Part shown: positions 16,315 to 24,970 of the stretch, piece after piece | Numbering within the stretch: position 1 is the stretch's first letter | Layout: each line of letters starts with the position of its first letter | Source: ENR-C20 sp942493145 | Lineage (GTDB): Bacteria > Bacillota > Clostridia > Acetivibrionales > DTU013 | Length of the DNA stretch: 64,000 nt | Reading direction: 5' to 3' | Assembly: GCA_942493145.1 (NCBI GenBank) | Contig: OW818679.1 | Coordinates: forward strand, 2,790,001 to 2,854,000 | Notes under the pieces: generated by a model | What the model saw: the letters and a program-made list of their open reading frames with translations, nothing else | Told to the model about the DNA's origin: nothing | Databases searched by the model: none | Made by a program: the position numbers and the translations under genes

Positions 16315-17496
16315 TTACGGCTGGGCGGTAATGGCCCTCATTTTTAATTTTGCGTTCGCCGCATAACTGCTTTTAGGATAATTGTCGAGCAGTTTCTGGA
16401 AGTATGCCAGCGCGTTCCTCGAATCGTTCAACTGCTGACTGCACCTTCCAAGATAGTAATACACTGCATCCATCCTTTCGAAGGTCGGGTTGTACACTTG
16501 AACTTTACCGAGCTTGCCGAGAGCCTCTTCATACTTTTTATTGTTGTAAAGCTTGTAACCTGATTCATACACAGTCCATGCCGCTGAGGTCATGACCTTT
16601 TTCCTTAGTTCCTCAACCCGTGAAAGTTCATCCGCCGTGAATGAGGATGTTTTCATGAGCAGCAGGATATCGGCAGCTTCCTCATATTTTTGGGCCGCCG
16701 TAAGGTTTTCAACCTCATTCAGCTTTATGACCGCTTTATAGTGATCGACCTCATCCAAGGCCTTATTCAAATCATTTTTTAGTTTATCGTTTTCCTGTGA
16801 AAGTTCTTCGTACTTCGAATCAGCTTCAGCTACACGTTCCTCCGCGGCTGAGACCTTCGCATCTGCAGCTGTCTGGTACTCCGACTGCAGATCCTTATCC
16901 TTCGAGTTCCCCGGGTTAATCAATAGCATAATGACTAGTCCCAAGGCAAAGCAGATGACCCCTGTCACTATAATCATTCCTGTATTTCGCTTGTGCATGG
17001 TTCTGACACCAGGCAGCCTGTTCCTGTCAAATGGATTGCTTTGGCTCCTGCTTCTGCTCTGGACATCCGGGGCAGGTGTCTGTTGATTTATATTGGAAGA
17101 TGGTTTCCTGGCCTTTTGTTTCCGGGCAGGATTTTCAACCGTTGAATTCATCTGGTTCAGATAGTTCATGGCCTTAATGCTGTTGTTCTCAGCCTTTACT
17201 ACCTTATCAAATATCTCAGCGGCTTTTTCATAGTCCTGAGTATATGTGTAGCACAAGCCGAGCAGATTCATTGCCTCATGAAAGTTGGGGTTGAGAGCAA
17301 CAGCCTTTTTCAGCTCAATGACCGCAATATCCTCACTACCTGATTTGAGGCTTTCGATTGCCTTATTGTAAAGAATCAGGGAATTCCTGATACCATCAGG
17401 GATATCCGATTCTCTTTCGGCAATAGCCTGTAAATCAATCAAATGGTAATCCTGAAGTTCCGATTTGAGATCAATCAAATCCAACACCCCCCACAT
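16315..17496 (-). CDS. TPR-repeat membrane protein
   Basis: This protein of about 393 residues has N-terminal tetratricopeptide repeats (about residues 40-110, FHEAMNLLGLCYTYTQDYEKA) and a basic Gln/Ser-rich linker. One transmembrane segment follows (IIVTGVICFALGLVIMLLI, about residue 175-193), then a charged coiled coil (205-260) and a second TPR-like region at the C-terminus (YYLGRCSQQLNDSRNALAYF). It is probably a scaffold linking cytoplasm and envelope. It begins 17 bases after folC and is likely cotranscribed. The start is uncertain: the ATG at 17496 has no good ribosome site, while nearby TTG codons follow a GGGGGG run. Confidence 0.8.
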   Translation of the reverse strand: MWGVLDLIDLKSELQDYHLIDLQAIAERESDIPDGIRNSLILYNKAIESLKSGSEDIAVIELKKAVALNPNFHEAMNLLGLCYTYTQDYEKAAEIFDKVVKAENNSIKAMNYLNQMNSTVENPARKQKARKPSSNINQQTPAPDVQSRSRSQSNPFDRNRLPGVRTMHKRNTGMIIVTGVICFALGLVIMLLINPGNSKDKDLQSEYQTAADAKVSAAEERVAEADSKYEELSQENDKLKNDLNKALDEVDHYKAVIKLNEVENLTAAQKYEEAADILLLMKTSSFTADELSRVEELRKKVMTSAAWTVYESGYKLYNNKKYEEALGKLGKVQVYNPTFERMDAVYYYLGRCSQQLNDSRNALAYFQKLLDNYPKSSYAANAKLKMRAITAQP

Positions 17497-17513
17497 TGTT
17501 TAGTCATAAGCAG

Positions 17514-18896
17514 TCACAGGCCGAAAATTTCCCTGATCCCCCCGATATAGTAAAGTGATCCGAACGCACAGATCACATCCTCTTCCGAAGCATTGCAAAT
17601 ACTTAGTTTAATAGCCTCTTCAATTGTATCACTAATAAGCACGTCATTACAATACGGACGAATTTCAACGGCAAGCCGCTCTGCCGGCAAGGCCCTCGGG
17701 CTATCCGGTGTAACAGTTATTACCCGGCTGCTTCCGGGTACGACTGTCTCTATCATCCCCTTGTAATCCTTGTCCCCGAGGACTCCTATGATCAAGGTGA
17801 GCCTCTTTTTTGGGAAATATTCGTCTAATGTATTTTTCAGCGCCATTGCACCCTCGATATTATGTGCACCGTCGATAATGAACGTAGCCGGTGTGTCAAT
17901 GCGGCTTCGATCATTACTCAGGACCTCCAGCCGGCCCGGCCACCTCGCATTTTTCAAGCCCCTTCTTAAAATCGACGCTACGTCGATTATATTTATTACC
18001 GACGCTATATCACTTATATTGCCTTTCCCGGCCAGCAGCTCCGCCGCCCTGACGGCAAGTATGGCATTTTTCAGCTGATGCGCTCCCAGAAGGGCTATTT
18101 CCAGCCCTTTATATTGTTCATAATCAAAACGCTGGCCTGAAATATCATGGGAAATCAGCCTGAGTCCAGAAAAATCAGCTATCGTAAGTTCCGCTCCCTT
18201 TTCCAGGCAAACCCGCCTGATAACCTCCTCCACTTCAGGAGGCTGTGGAAATGCCAGTACTGCAGTACCTTGTTTGATTATGCCTGCCTTCTCACAGGCA
18301 ATCTTCTCCAGTGTGTCCCCAAGGATGTCCGTATGGTCGAGACTGATAGTGGTTATGACCGCCAGCTCAGGAGCATCTATAATGTTCGTGGAGTCAAACC
18401 TGCCTCCGAGACCTACTTCCAGTACAACTATGTCACATCCTCTTTCCATGAAGAACTGGAATGCTATGGCAGTGACTATTTCGAACTCTGTTGGGTGGCT
18501 CTCCCCCATCTCCAGCATTTGATCCACTTTCGATCTGACAAACCCCGTCAGCCGTGCCAGTTCTTCATGCCCGACCTCATCACCGTCCACCTTCATCCTT
18601 TCAGTAAACCGCTGGATGTATGGTGAAGTGAAAATGCCTGTCTTAAGACCAGCCTCCATCAATATTCTGCTGATGAAGGCCACCGTTGAGCCTTTTCCGT
18701 TTGTACCCGCCACGTGGACATACTTAAGCTTTTTGTGTGGATTGCCCATCAGCTCCAGCAAAATTCCAATGTTGCGGAGACCCAGCTTGCTCCCGAATTT
18801 CAAAGTGCCGTGAATATATTCAAGTGCTTCTTCATAGGACAAATTTCCTGCGGAAATCTTACCTGCTTTTCCGGTAACCATCCTGTTATCGGCCAT
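17514..18896 (-). CDS. folC: Folylpolyglutamate/dihydrofolate synthase
   Basis: FolC adds glutamate to folates, and in bifunctional forms also to dihydropteroate, using ATP in the cytoplasm. This 460-residue protein shows the Mur-ligase P-loop VAGTNGKGST, the omega region IFTSPYIQRFTERM, EVGLGGRFDSTNI, DHTDILGDTLEKIACEKAGI and the IDGAHN motif. The start at 18896 follows GGAGG. It lies 57 bases downstream of secA on the same strand and upstream of the TPR protein gene, so it is possibly one transcription unit. Confidence 0.95.
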   Translation of the reverse strand: MADNRMVTGKAGKISAGNLSYEEALEYIHGTLKFGSKLGLRNIGILLELMGNPHKKLKYVHVAGTNGKGSTVAFISRILMEAGLKTGIFTSPYIQRFTERMKVDGDEVGHEELARLTGFVRSKVDQMLEMGESHPTEFEIVTAIAFQFFMERGCDIVVLEVGLGGRFDSTNIIDAPELAVITTISLDHTDILGDTLEKIACEKAGIIKQGTAVLAFPQPPEVEEVIRRVCLEKGAELTIADFSGLRLISHDISGQRFDYEQYKGLEIALLGAHQLKNAILAVRAAELLAGKGNISDIASVINIIDVASILRRGLKNARWPGRLEVLSNDRSRIDTPATFIIDGAHNIEGAMALKNTLDEYFPKKRLTLIIGVLGDKDYKGMIETVVPGSSRVITVTPDSPRALPAERLAVEIRPYCNDVLISDTIEEAIKLSICNASEEDVICAFGSLYYIGGIREIFGL

Positions 18897-18953
18897 ATGC
18901 GCCTCCGCTTTTGCAGATTATCACTCTCTGCTTCACACCTTCCCTGCACATAC

Positions 18954-21692
18954 TCAGGAATTGATTCCGCAACATTTCTTGTATTTCTTTCCACTCCCGC
19001 ATGGGCAAACATCATTTCTTCCGACCTTGTCGTTGCTCCTTGTCACAGGTTTCTTCTCTATGTCTTCCCCATGGCTCGCAGCCAAAGGTTCAGCTACCTT
19101 TTCACGCTGTGGTGCATGTTCACGGTCGATGCGGGCCCTTAGCAGCAGTTTTACTGAATCCTGCTGGATAGTCTTTATCATTTCCTCGAACATTTCGAAG
19201 CCTTCAAACTTGTACTCTACAACAGGATCACGCTGTCCGTATGCACGCATGCCTATTCCCTGCCTGAGCTGATCCATTGCGTCGATGTTGTCCATCCACT
19301 TCTCATCAACGACCTTCATCAGGACAACCCGTTCCAGCTCGCGCATCAGCTCCGATCCGTGATCGGCTTCCTTCTTTTCATATGACTCCAGTGCCGTATT
19401 GAGCATCAATTCCTTAAGGTCTGCTTTTTCGACGTTCTCCATATCAGCCTGTGCTGCATCAAGGCCGCCTTTAGGCATGAACAGGCTTTCTGCATAGACC
19501 TTCATGCCTTCCCAGTCCCAAAAATCAGGATGCTGTTCATGGCAGTAAGTCGCAATGATACCGTCTATAGTACCTTCAATCATCTTTGTAAAGGATTCCT
19601 TGAGATTCTCGCCGTTTAACACCTGTTTCCTTTGGGCGTAAATGACCTCTCTCTGCTTGTTCATTACATCGTCATATTGCAATACGTGCTTCCTTATGTC
19701 AAAGTTTTTACCCTCGATCTTTTTCTGTGCATTCTCAATGGCATTTGACAGCAGTCTGTGCTCAATTGGTTGGTCATCTTCAAGTCCCAGTGTATTCACG
19801 ACACTTGACAGCCGGTCGCTGCCGAAAAGCCTCATTAAGTCGTCCTCAAGGGAAATGTAGAAGCGTGATGATCCGGGGTCGCCCTGACGGCCTGAACGCC
19901 CTCTCAACTGGTTGTCGATACGTCTTGATTCATGCCTTTCAGTACCAATGATATGCAATCCGCCTGCTTCTAAAACTTTTTCCCTCTCCGTATTGGTTAT
20001 CTTCTTATAATCGTCGTTCAGCCTCTTGTAAGTTGTCCTCGCTTCGAGGATCAATTCGTCAGAGGTCTCATTAAAGCTGTTGGACACGCTTATTAATTCT
20101 TCAGAATAGCCCATCTTCCGCATTTCCTGCTTGGCCATGAACTCAGCATTTCCTCCGAGCACTATATCGGTACCACGGCCCGCCATGTTGGTGGCTATGG
20201 TCACAGCGCCATACTTACCCGCCTGGGCGATTATCTCTGCTTCCTTGTCGTGGAACTTGGCGTTCAGGACCTGGTGATGTACGCCCCTCTTCCTGAGCAT
20301 ATTGCTCAGCAGCTCCGACCTTTCAATTGAAATTGTGCCAATAAGTGCCGGTTGGCCTCTTTTATTACATTCTACAATCTCATTTATTACGGCATTGAAT
20401 TTGCCCATTTCATTCTTGTAAACACTGTCTGCAAAGTCTTTTCTGGCCATATCCCTGTTGGTGGGGATGACTATGACATCCAGCTTGTATATGGTCTGGA
20501 ATTCCTGCTCCTCGGTCAGTGCAGTACCCGTCATACCTGCCAGTTTGCTATACATCCTGAAATAGTTCTGGAAGGTGATGGTTGCAAGTGTCTTGCTCTC
20601 CCTTTCGACCTTGACATTCTCCTTTGCCTCGATAGCCTGGTGCAGCCCGTCGCTGTACCTTCTGCCGTACATCAGCCTGCCGGTGAATTCATCAACAATG
20701 ATAACCTCGCCATCCTTGACGACATATTCCTTATCCCTCTTCATAAGGCTGTGGGCTCTTATTGCCTGGTTAATGTGGTGCTGGATGGTGGAGTTTTCCA
20801 TATCTGACAGGTTGTCGACACCAAAATACTGTTCCGCCTTCTTTAAACCATTGGCAGTAAGCGTTGAGGTGTTGGCCTTTTCATCCACGACATAATCAGC
20901 ATCTTCATCATCTTGATACTGCTTGTCGTCCATCTGGGTGTATACTTTCTTTTTTAACCTGGCAGCAAAGGAATTGGCCTTTTTGTATAGATCGGTGGAT
21001 TTATCTCCAGCACCTGATATGATAAGTGGCGTACGTGCTTCATCTATGAGTATGCTGTCTACCTCGTCAACGATGGCATATTTCATATCGCGCTGAACCA
21101 GCTCTTCCCTATATATGACCATGTTGTCCCTGAGGTAGTCAAACCCGAATTCGTTGTTGGTTCCATAGGTGATGTCGCTGTGGTAGGCTGCCCTTCTCTG
21201 GTTGTTGTCCAGGCCATGTACTATGAGGCCGACGCTGAGGCCGAGGAAGTTGTATATCTTGCCCATCCACTCGCTGTCACGCTTAGCCAGGTAATCATTT
21301 ACGGTTACGACATGGACGCCTTCACCCGTCAGAGCGTTAAGGTAAACAGGCAGGGTGGCCACCAGTGTCTTTCCTTCACCGGTTTTCATTTCAGATATCC
21401 TGCCCTGGTGGAGGACAATACCGCCTATCAGCTGTACCTTGAAATGCCTCATTCCGAGCACCCTGTCGGAAGCCTCCCTTACAGTTGCAAAAGCTTCGGG
21501 CAGTATATCGTCAAGCGTCTCACCTGCGGCCAGCCTTTCCTTGAACTCGGCGGTCCTGGCTTTAAGCTGTTCATCGCTCAGCTCCCTTGTCTTATCTTCG
21601 AGAGCTTCTATTTCATCCACTATGGGCATTATTCTTTTTAATTCACGGTCGCTGTAGCTTCCGATTATCTTTTCAATAAAATTCTTTAACAT
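18954..21692 (-). CDS. secA: Preprotein translocase ATPase SecA
   Basis: SecA is the motor that drives secreted proteins through SecYEG at the membrane. The 912-residue protein has the full domain order: the DEAD-type ATPase (MKTGEGKTLVATLP, then IVDEVDSILIDEARTPLIIS), the second ATPase domain with GTERHESRRIDNQLRGRSGR, helical scaffold and wing domains, and the C-terminal zinc and SecB-type motif CPCGSGKKYKKCC. AGGAGG precedes the ATG. In many Firmicutes prfB follows secA; here folC follows instead. Confidence 0.98.
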   Translation of the reverse strand: MLKNFIEKIIGSYSDRELKRIMPIVDEIEALEDKTRELSDEQLKARTAEFKERLAAGETLDDILPEAFATVREASDRVLGMRHFKVQLIGGIVLHQGRISEMKTGEGKTLVATLPVYLNALTGEGVHVVTVNDYLAKRDSEWMGKIYNFLGLSVGLIVHGLDNNQRRAAYHSDITYGTNNEFGFDYLRDNMVIYREELVQRDMKYAIVDEVDSILIDEARTPLIISGAGDKSTDLYKKANSFAARLKKKVYTQMDDKQYQDDEDADYVVDEKANTSTLTANGLKKAEQYFGVDNLSDMENSTIQHHINQAIRAHSLMKRDKEYVVKDGEVIIVDEFTGRLMYGRRYSDGLHQAIEAKENVKVERESKTLATITFQNYFRMYSKLAGMTGTALTEEQEFQTIYKLDVIVIPTNRDMARKDFADSVYKNEMGKFNAVINEIVECNKRGQPALIGTISIERSELLSNMLRKRGVHHQVLNAKFHDKEAEIIAQAGKYGAVTIATNMAGRGTDIVLGGNAEFMAKQEMRKMGYSEELISVSNSFNETSDELILEARTTYKRLNDDYKKITNTEREKVLEAGGLHIIGTERHESRRIDNQLRGRSGRQGDPGSSRFYISLEDDLMRLFGSDRLSSVVNTLGLEDDQPIEHRLLSNAIENAQKKIEGKNFDIRKHVLQYDDVMNKQREVIYAQRKQVLNGENLKESFTKMIEGTIDGIIATYCHEQHPDFWDWEGMKVYAESLFMPKGGLDAAQADMENVEKADLKELMLNTALESYEKKEADHGSELMRELERVVLMKVVDEKWMDNIDAMDQLRQGIGMRAYGQRDPVVEYKFEGFEMFEEMIKTIQQDSVKLLLRARIDREHAPQREKVAEPLAASHGEDIEKKPVTRSNDKVGRNDVCPCGSGKKYKKCCGINS

Positions 21693-21746
21693 GTTTCTCC
21701 TCCTGATATATTCATATATTTATGATCAGACCCGTTACTTCCCCTC

Positions 21747-22127
21747 TTATAAAGCGGAGTTGACCGGAGGCGAAACATCTGCTGCAGCCAGCAGGATACG
21801 TCTGTTTGAAATTGCATACCGGCTTTCGGGTGATATTGGCATTATAGAGTCTGCCCGGTGTACCTTCAACGCATACAACGAAATAAACCCTGTTTGATGA
21901 GAATCTGCCTTGAGCGTCCTGACTCCGGCAAGAACGAGATCGACAGTCAGCATGGCATCTAAACCGGCTGCTTCACGGGCAACTGTTTTATCTTCTATAA
22001 TTGCTATATATGTTCTGATTATTTCCCCAACTGCATCCATCCTGGTATTTACAAATGCCATTCCGGCCAATCCCTCGGATGCTATTGATGAAAATAATAT
22101 CAATCCGGCAATGATTCTTAAAAACAA
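21747..22127 (-). CDS. Possible small exported protein between yerC and secA
   Basis: An open frame continues for 126 codons from a TTG at 22127, five bases after the yerC stop codon. A hydrophobic N-terminus (FLRIIAGLILFSSIASEGLAG) could be a signal peptide. The rest is a mixed sequence ending VSPPVNSAL with no family I recognise. The frame extends upstream into yerC, so a longer overlapping version starting at 22187 is possible. The ribosome site (AGAGGA, ten bases before the TTG) is weak. It is on the same strand between yerC and secA. Real coding is plausible but not proven. Confidence 0.4.
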   Translation of the reverse strand: MFLRIIAGLILFSSIASEGLAGMAFVNTRMDAVGEIIRTYIAIIEDKTVAREAAGLDAMLTVDLVLAGVRTLKADSHQTGFISLYALKVHRADSIMPISPESRYAISNRRILLAAADVSPPVNSAL

Positions 22128-22131
22128 ATCC

Positions 22132-22428
22132 TTAGCTTCCTCTCTCTTCAAGTCTCTCAAGAATGGTTTTGTATCCGTCCGAGCCATAAATGAGGCACCT
22201 GTTCACCCTGCTTATCGTCGCAGTGCTGGCACCTGTCTTTTCGCTGATGTCGGTATAGGTTCTGCCCTTCTTCAGCATCTTTGCCACTTCCAGCCTTTGA
22301 GCCATGGCCTTGATTTCAGAAACAGTACAGATGTCTTCGAAAAAATTGTAGCACTCGTCCTGATCCTTCAGGGTCAGAACTGCTTCAAACAGGCTATCGG
22401 TATGGCTGTCGCGTATTTTGGAATTCAT
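22132..22428 (-). CDS. yerC: YerC/YecD family TrpR-like regulator
   Basis: This 98-residue DNA-binding protein of the TrpR-related YerC/YecD family has the TrpR-like helix-turn-helix TYTDISEKTGASTATISRV at about residues 57-75, preceded by CTVSEIKAMAQRLEVAKML. Family members are widespread in Firmicutes. The ligand is unknown and need not be tryptophan. GGAGTG precedes the ATG. It is transcribed away from the PadR operon, with a 370-base shared upstream region. Confidence 0.9.
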   Translation of the reverse strand: MNSKIRDSHTDSLFEAVLTLKDQDECYNFFEDICTVSEIKAMAQRLEVAKMLKKGRTYTDISEKTGASTATISRVNRCLIYGSDGYKTILERLEERGS

Positions 22429-22608
22429 CCGTCAATCCACTCCTTCGATATATCTCATTTGCTCACAAATGAGATCGCTTTCACACACTAAAACCTTAAA
22501 CTGTATACAAAATTACAATAACAGCTTTTCATTATACAGTCAAGAATGATGGATTGTTTCAAGACATTATTGATTAATTGTTGATGAATTGTTTACAGTT
22601 TGTTCAAA

Positions 22609-22668
22609 TGATTGGTACTAACCACGGCAGACCGGTACAAAACACGATAGACCGGTACAAAACACGGC
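22609..22668. repeat. 20-bp direct repeats in the yerC-padR intergenic region
   Basis: AGACCGGTACAAAACACG occurs at 22629 and again at 22649, exactly 20 bases apart. A degenerate copy (GGTACTAACCACGG) lies just upstream. The period of two helical turns is typical of a multimeric operator. It sits about 45 bases upstream of the padR promoter. Confidence 0.65.
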
Positions 22669-22693
22669 ACGATAAATAATTATGTTTGGTACC

Positions 22694-22732
22694 TTGCATT
22701 AATTTGTATCATGCAATATAATGTAATTGCAT
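22694..22732 (+). promoter_or_regulatory. padR operon promoter with overlapping TTGCAT/ATGCAA boxes
   Basis: TTGCAT (22694-22699) and TATAAT (22717-22722) are 17 bases apart. TTGCAT, ATGCAA and TTGCAT at 22694, 22711 and 22727 form alternating inverted repeats across the promoter. PadR proteins commonly bind such dyads and repress their own operon; the match here is inference. Confidence 0.7.
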
Positions 22733-22800
22733 CAGTCAGATTTCCTGAGAATCCGTATAATGATGTAATAGAGGTTTTTGGCAAAAAGGCGGAGGATATT

Positions 22801-23121
22801 ATGAACATACAATTAAAGAAAGGTGTTCTCGAACTTTGCGTACTCAGCATGCTGACAAAAAAGGACTGCTATGGTTACGAGCTGGTATATGAGATATCGA
22901 AAAACATATTGATTGCCGAGGGCACTATCTACCCACTTCTTAAACGACTAAAAGATGAGGGCTTCCTGACCACTTACCTGGAGGAATCACAAGAGGGCCC
23001 CCCTCGCAAGTATTACAGGCTGACACCACTCGGCGAACAGACAAGGACCGAGCTGGTAACCGAATGGTTCTCATTTGTAAAAGGGGTAACGAATATAATT
23101 GGAGAGGAGATGACAGCATGA
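22801..23121 (+). CDS. PadR-family transcriptional regulator
   Basis: This 106-residue winged-helix regulator is close to the short PadR/YqjI-like form. The helix-turn-helix region runs from GVLELCVLSMLTKKDCYGYEL to AEGTIYPLLKRLKDEGFL, and the wing carries PPRKYYRLTPLGE. The frame opens 30 codons earlier, but the ATG at 22801 follows GGAGG and matches the family N-terminus. It overlaps the DUF1700 gene by four bases. PadR linked to DUF1700 and DUF4097 genes is a common arrangement thought to control envelope functions. Autoregulation through upstream repeats is likely. Confidence 0.93.
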   Translation: MNIQLKKGVLELCVLSMLTKKDCYGYELVYEISKNILIAEGTIYPLLKRLKDEGFLTTYLEESQEGPPRKYYRLTPLGEQTRTELVTEWFSFVKGVTNIIGEEMTA

Positions 23122-23690
23122 AAAAGCATGAATTCATGTCACAGCTGGATGCTGCACTGGGCGATGTAAGTCCTGAGGACAGAAAAGAGATACTTTATGA
23201 CTATCAGGAGCACTTTTCGATAGGATTAAGCCAGGGAAAGAGCGAAGATGAAATATCAGCCCATCTTGGTGATCCGATATTTATTGGCCGTCAATACAAG
23301 GCCGAGCATTTTATCAGGCACGCCGAAAGCAACAAATCTATGGGCAATATGATGAAAGCGATATTAGCAGCGCTCAGTCTCGGCTTTTTCAACCTGATCT
23401 TCATCATCCCCATATTCTTTGGTTTGCTGGGCATTCTCATCGGACTTTATGCAGCTGCCATCGGCATCGCTGTCAGCGGCGTCGGAGTGTTCCTGGCGTC
23501 CGCAGTCGGACCGGTATTCCCACAATGGATCAGCATACCGGACATCAATATAGGCATCCTGGTTTTCATATCGTTTGGGCTTATGTCCGGCGGGGCGCTG
23601 TTCTTTATATTCGACATTTTTATTTCGAAATTTTTCTACCAGATAACTATTAAATATGTAAGAGCAAATATCAATGCTATAAAAAGATAG
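23118..23690 (+). CDS. DUF1700 (HAAS-domain) membrane protein
   Basis: This 190-residue protein starts with the HAAS/DUF1700 cytoplasmic domain (FMSQLDAALGDVSPEDRKEILYDYQEHF cut to its key pattern: LxxL, PxExRxEIxxDYxEHF). Two to three hydrophobic segments follow at about residues 85-110, 115-140 and 150-175. The ATG overlaps the padR stop (ATGA), so translation is coupled. In this gene trio the protein is thought to pass membrane information to the PadR regulator. The mechanism is not established. Confidence 0.9.
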   Translation: MKKHEFMSQLDAALGDVSPEDRKEILYDYQEHFSIGLSQGKSEDEISAHLGDPIFIGRQYKAEHFIRHAESNKSMGNMMKAILAALSLGFFNLIFIIPIFFGLLGILIGLYAAAIGIAVSGVGVFLASAVGPVFPQWISIPDINIGILVFISFGLMSGGALFFIFDIFISKFFYQITIKYVRANINAIKR

Positions 23691-23702
23691 GAGTGCAATA
23701 TT

Positions 23703-24821
23703 ATGGGTAATAAATCCAGAATGGCAAAAGCAGTCATAATACTTTTCATAATCATGGTTTCTTCTTTTCTCATAGCTTTGGCTATGTTGGCAGGAGAAGG
23801 ATGGGGCAAAAACGGTTTCAACATCGAAAGCTCCAAACTGGCAGGCTCTACTACCAAAGTGGATGAGGAAAAAACCTCTGGCATGGACGGCATAAATACA
23901 GTAAGAATATCAGCCTCAAGTGAAGATGTAAATGTGATCCCCATAGATTCCGGGGAACTCAAAGCCCATTTGTATGGTGAATACACCACGTCAAACAAGG
24001 ATTCGCGGATAGAGCTCAGCCTCGAAAGAAACGGCGACTCGCTGGATATAAAAATCATACGTCTGCCGGTAAACAATTTGACTTTATTCAGTTACAGCAC
24101 TATGAAGCTTGATGTTTATGTTCCAAAGACATATACAGGCGACCTCGATGCGGATGTATCTTCAGCAGGTGTAACCATTACCACAGGCCTTGAGCTTGAC
24201 AAGCTTAATATCAACTCATCGTCCGGCGATTTAACGATTTACAGAATAAAGGCAAAAGATGCCGAACTGGAGACCTCCTCGGGAAAAGCTAATATAACCG
24301 GAGATTTCAACAGCTTGATCATGAACTCCTCTTCAGGTGATATGGAACTTGAAGACGTCAAGGCGAAAGAAGCAAAGCTGCAGACGTCCTCCGGCAAAGC
24401 AACGCTGAGCGGTGAGTTCACAAGCTTCAGCTTCACTTCCACCTCAGGTGATTTGATATCTGAAAATTTCAAATCGGACACCACAAAATTGCAGACCAGT
24501 TCCGGGAAAGTTATTTTAAAGGGCAGTCCCGGTACTATTGAAGCAGCAGATTCATCATCAGGCGATTTGATGCTGGAGTACAGCAGTGATGTTCATTCCA
24601 TCCGTCGACAGACCTCATCGGGGAAAACAACAATAACTCTTCCCGTCGACGCAGCTTTTGCAGTGGATTTTGAATCCAGCTCAGGTGATGTAGTCTGCGA
24701 CTTCCCGGTTACCATAACCGGCAGTCAGAAGGATAACAAGCTGGCAGGCACAGTCAACGGCGGAACTGAAAGGATCATAGTCAGGTCTTCATCAGGTGAT
24801 CTGGCGATTAATAAACGGTGA
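23703..24821 (+). CDS. DUF4097-family exported beta-repeat protein
   Basis: This 372-residue protein has an N-terminal membrane anchor or signal (residues 7-27). A long DUF4097 beta-helix-like region follows, built from a ladder of about 20-residue rungs that alternate SSGD and SSGK turns (for example NINSSSGDLTI, LQTSSGKATL). The ladder starts near residue 155 and runs to the C-terminus. It is predicted to be extracytoplasmic. It starts 12 bases after the DUF1700 gene behind GATAGGAG and completes the PadR/DUF1700/DUF4097 operon. The ligand is unknown. Confidence 0.9.
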   Translation: MGNKSRMAKAVIILFIIMVSSFLIALAMLAGEGWGKNGFNIESSKLAGSTTKVDEEKTSGMDGINTVRISASSEDVNVIPIDSGELKAHLYGEYTTSNKDSRIELSLERNGDSLDIKIIRLPVNNLTLFSYSTMKLDVYVPKTYTGDLDADVSSAGVTITTGLELDKLNINSSSGDLTIYRIKAKDAELETSSGKANITGDFNSLIMNSSSGDMELEDVKAKEAKLQTSSGKATLSGEFTSFSFTSTSGDLISENFKSDTTKLQTSSGKVILKGSPGTIEAADSSSGDLMLEYSSDVHSIRRQTSSGKTTITLPVDAAFAVDFESSSGDVVCDFPVTITGSQKDNKLAGTVNGGTERIIVRSSSGDLAINKR

Positions 24822-24830
24822 TATATCTGA

Positions 24831-24859
24831 GAGACATAATATGAGAAATATGCTATAAT
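24831..24859 (+). promoter_or_regulatory. Extended -10 promoter upstream of the acetyltransferase-like gene
   Basis: GAGACA (24831-24836) and TATAAT (24854-24859) are 17 bases apart, with an extended TGC before the -10. A 10-bp hairpin (24866-24891) lies at the start of the predicted leader. The function of the hairpin is unknown. Confidence 0.55.
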
Positions 24860-24970
24860 CAACTGGACACTTGCTTACCAGGCAGGTGTCCGGTGCTGTC
24901 CGGAGCATTTCCGGTATTGGTCTGTCAAATCAATTAGGTATCATGCGATAAAATGTGTGAGGTGCATAAT

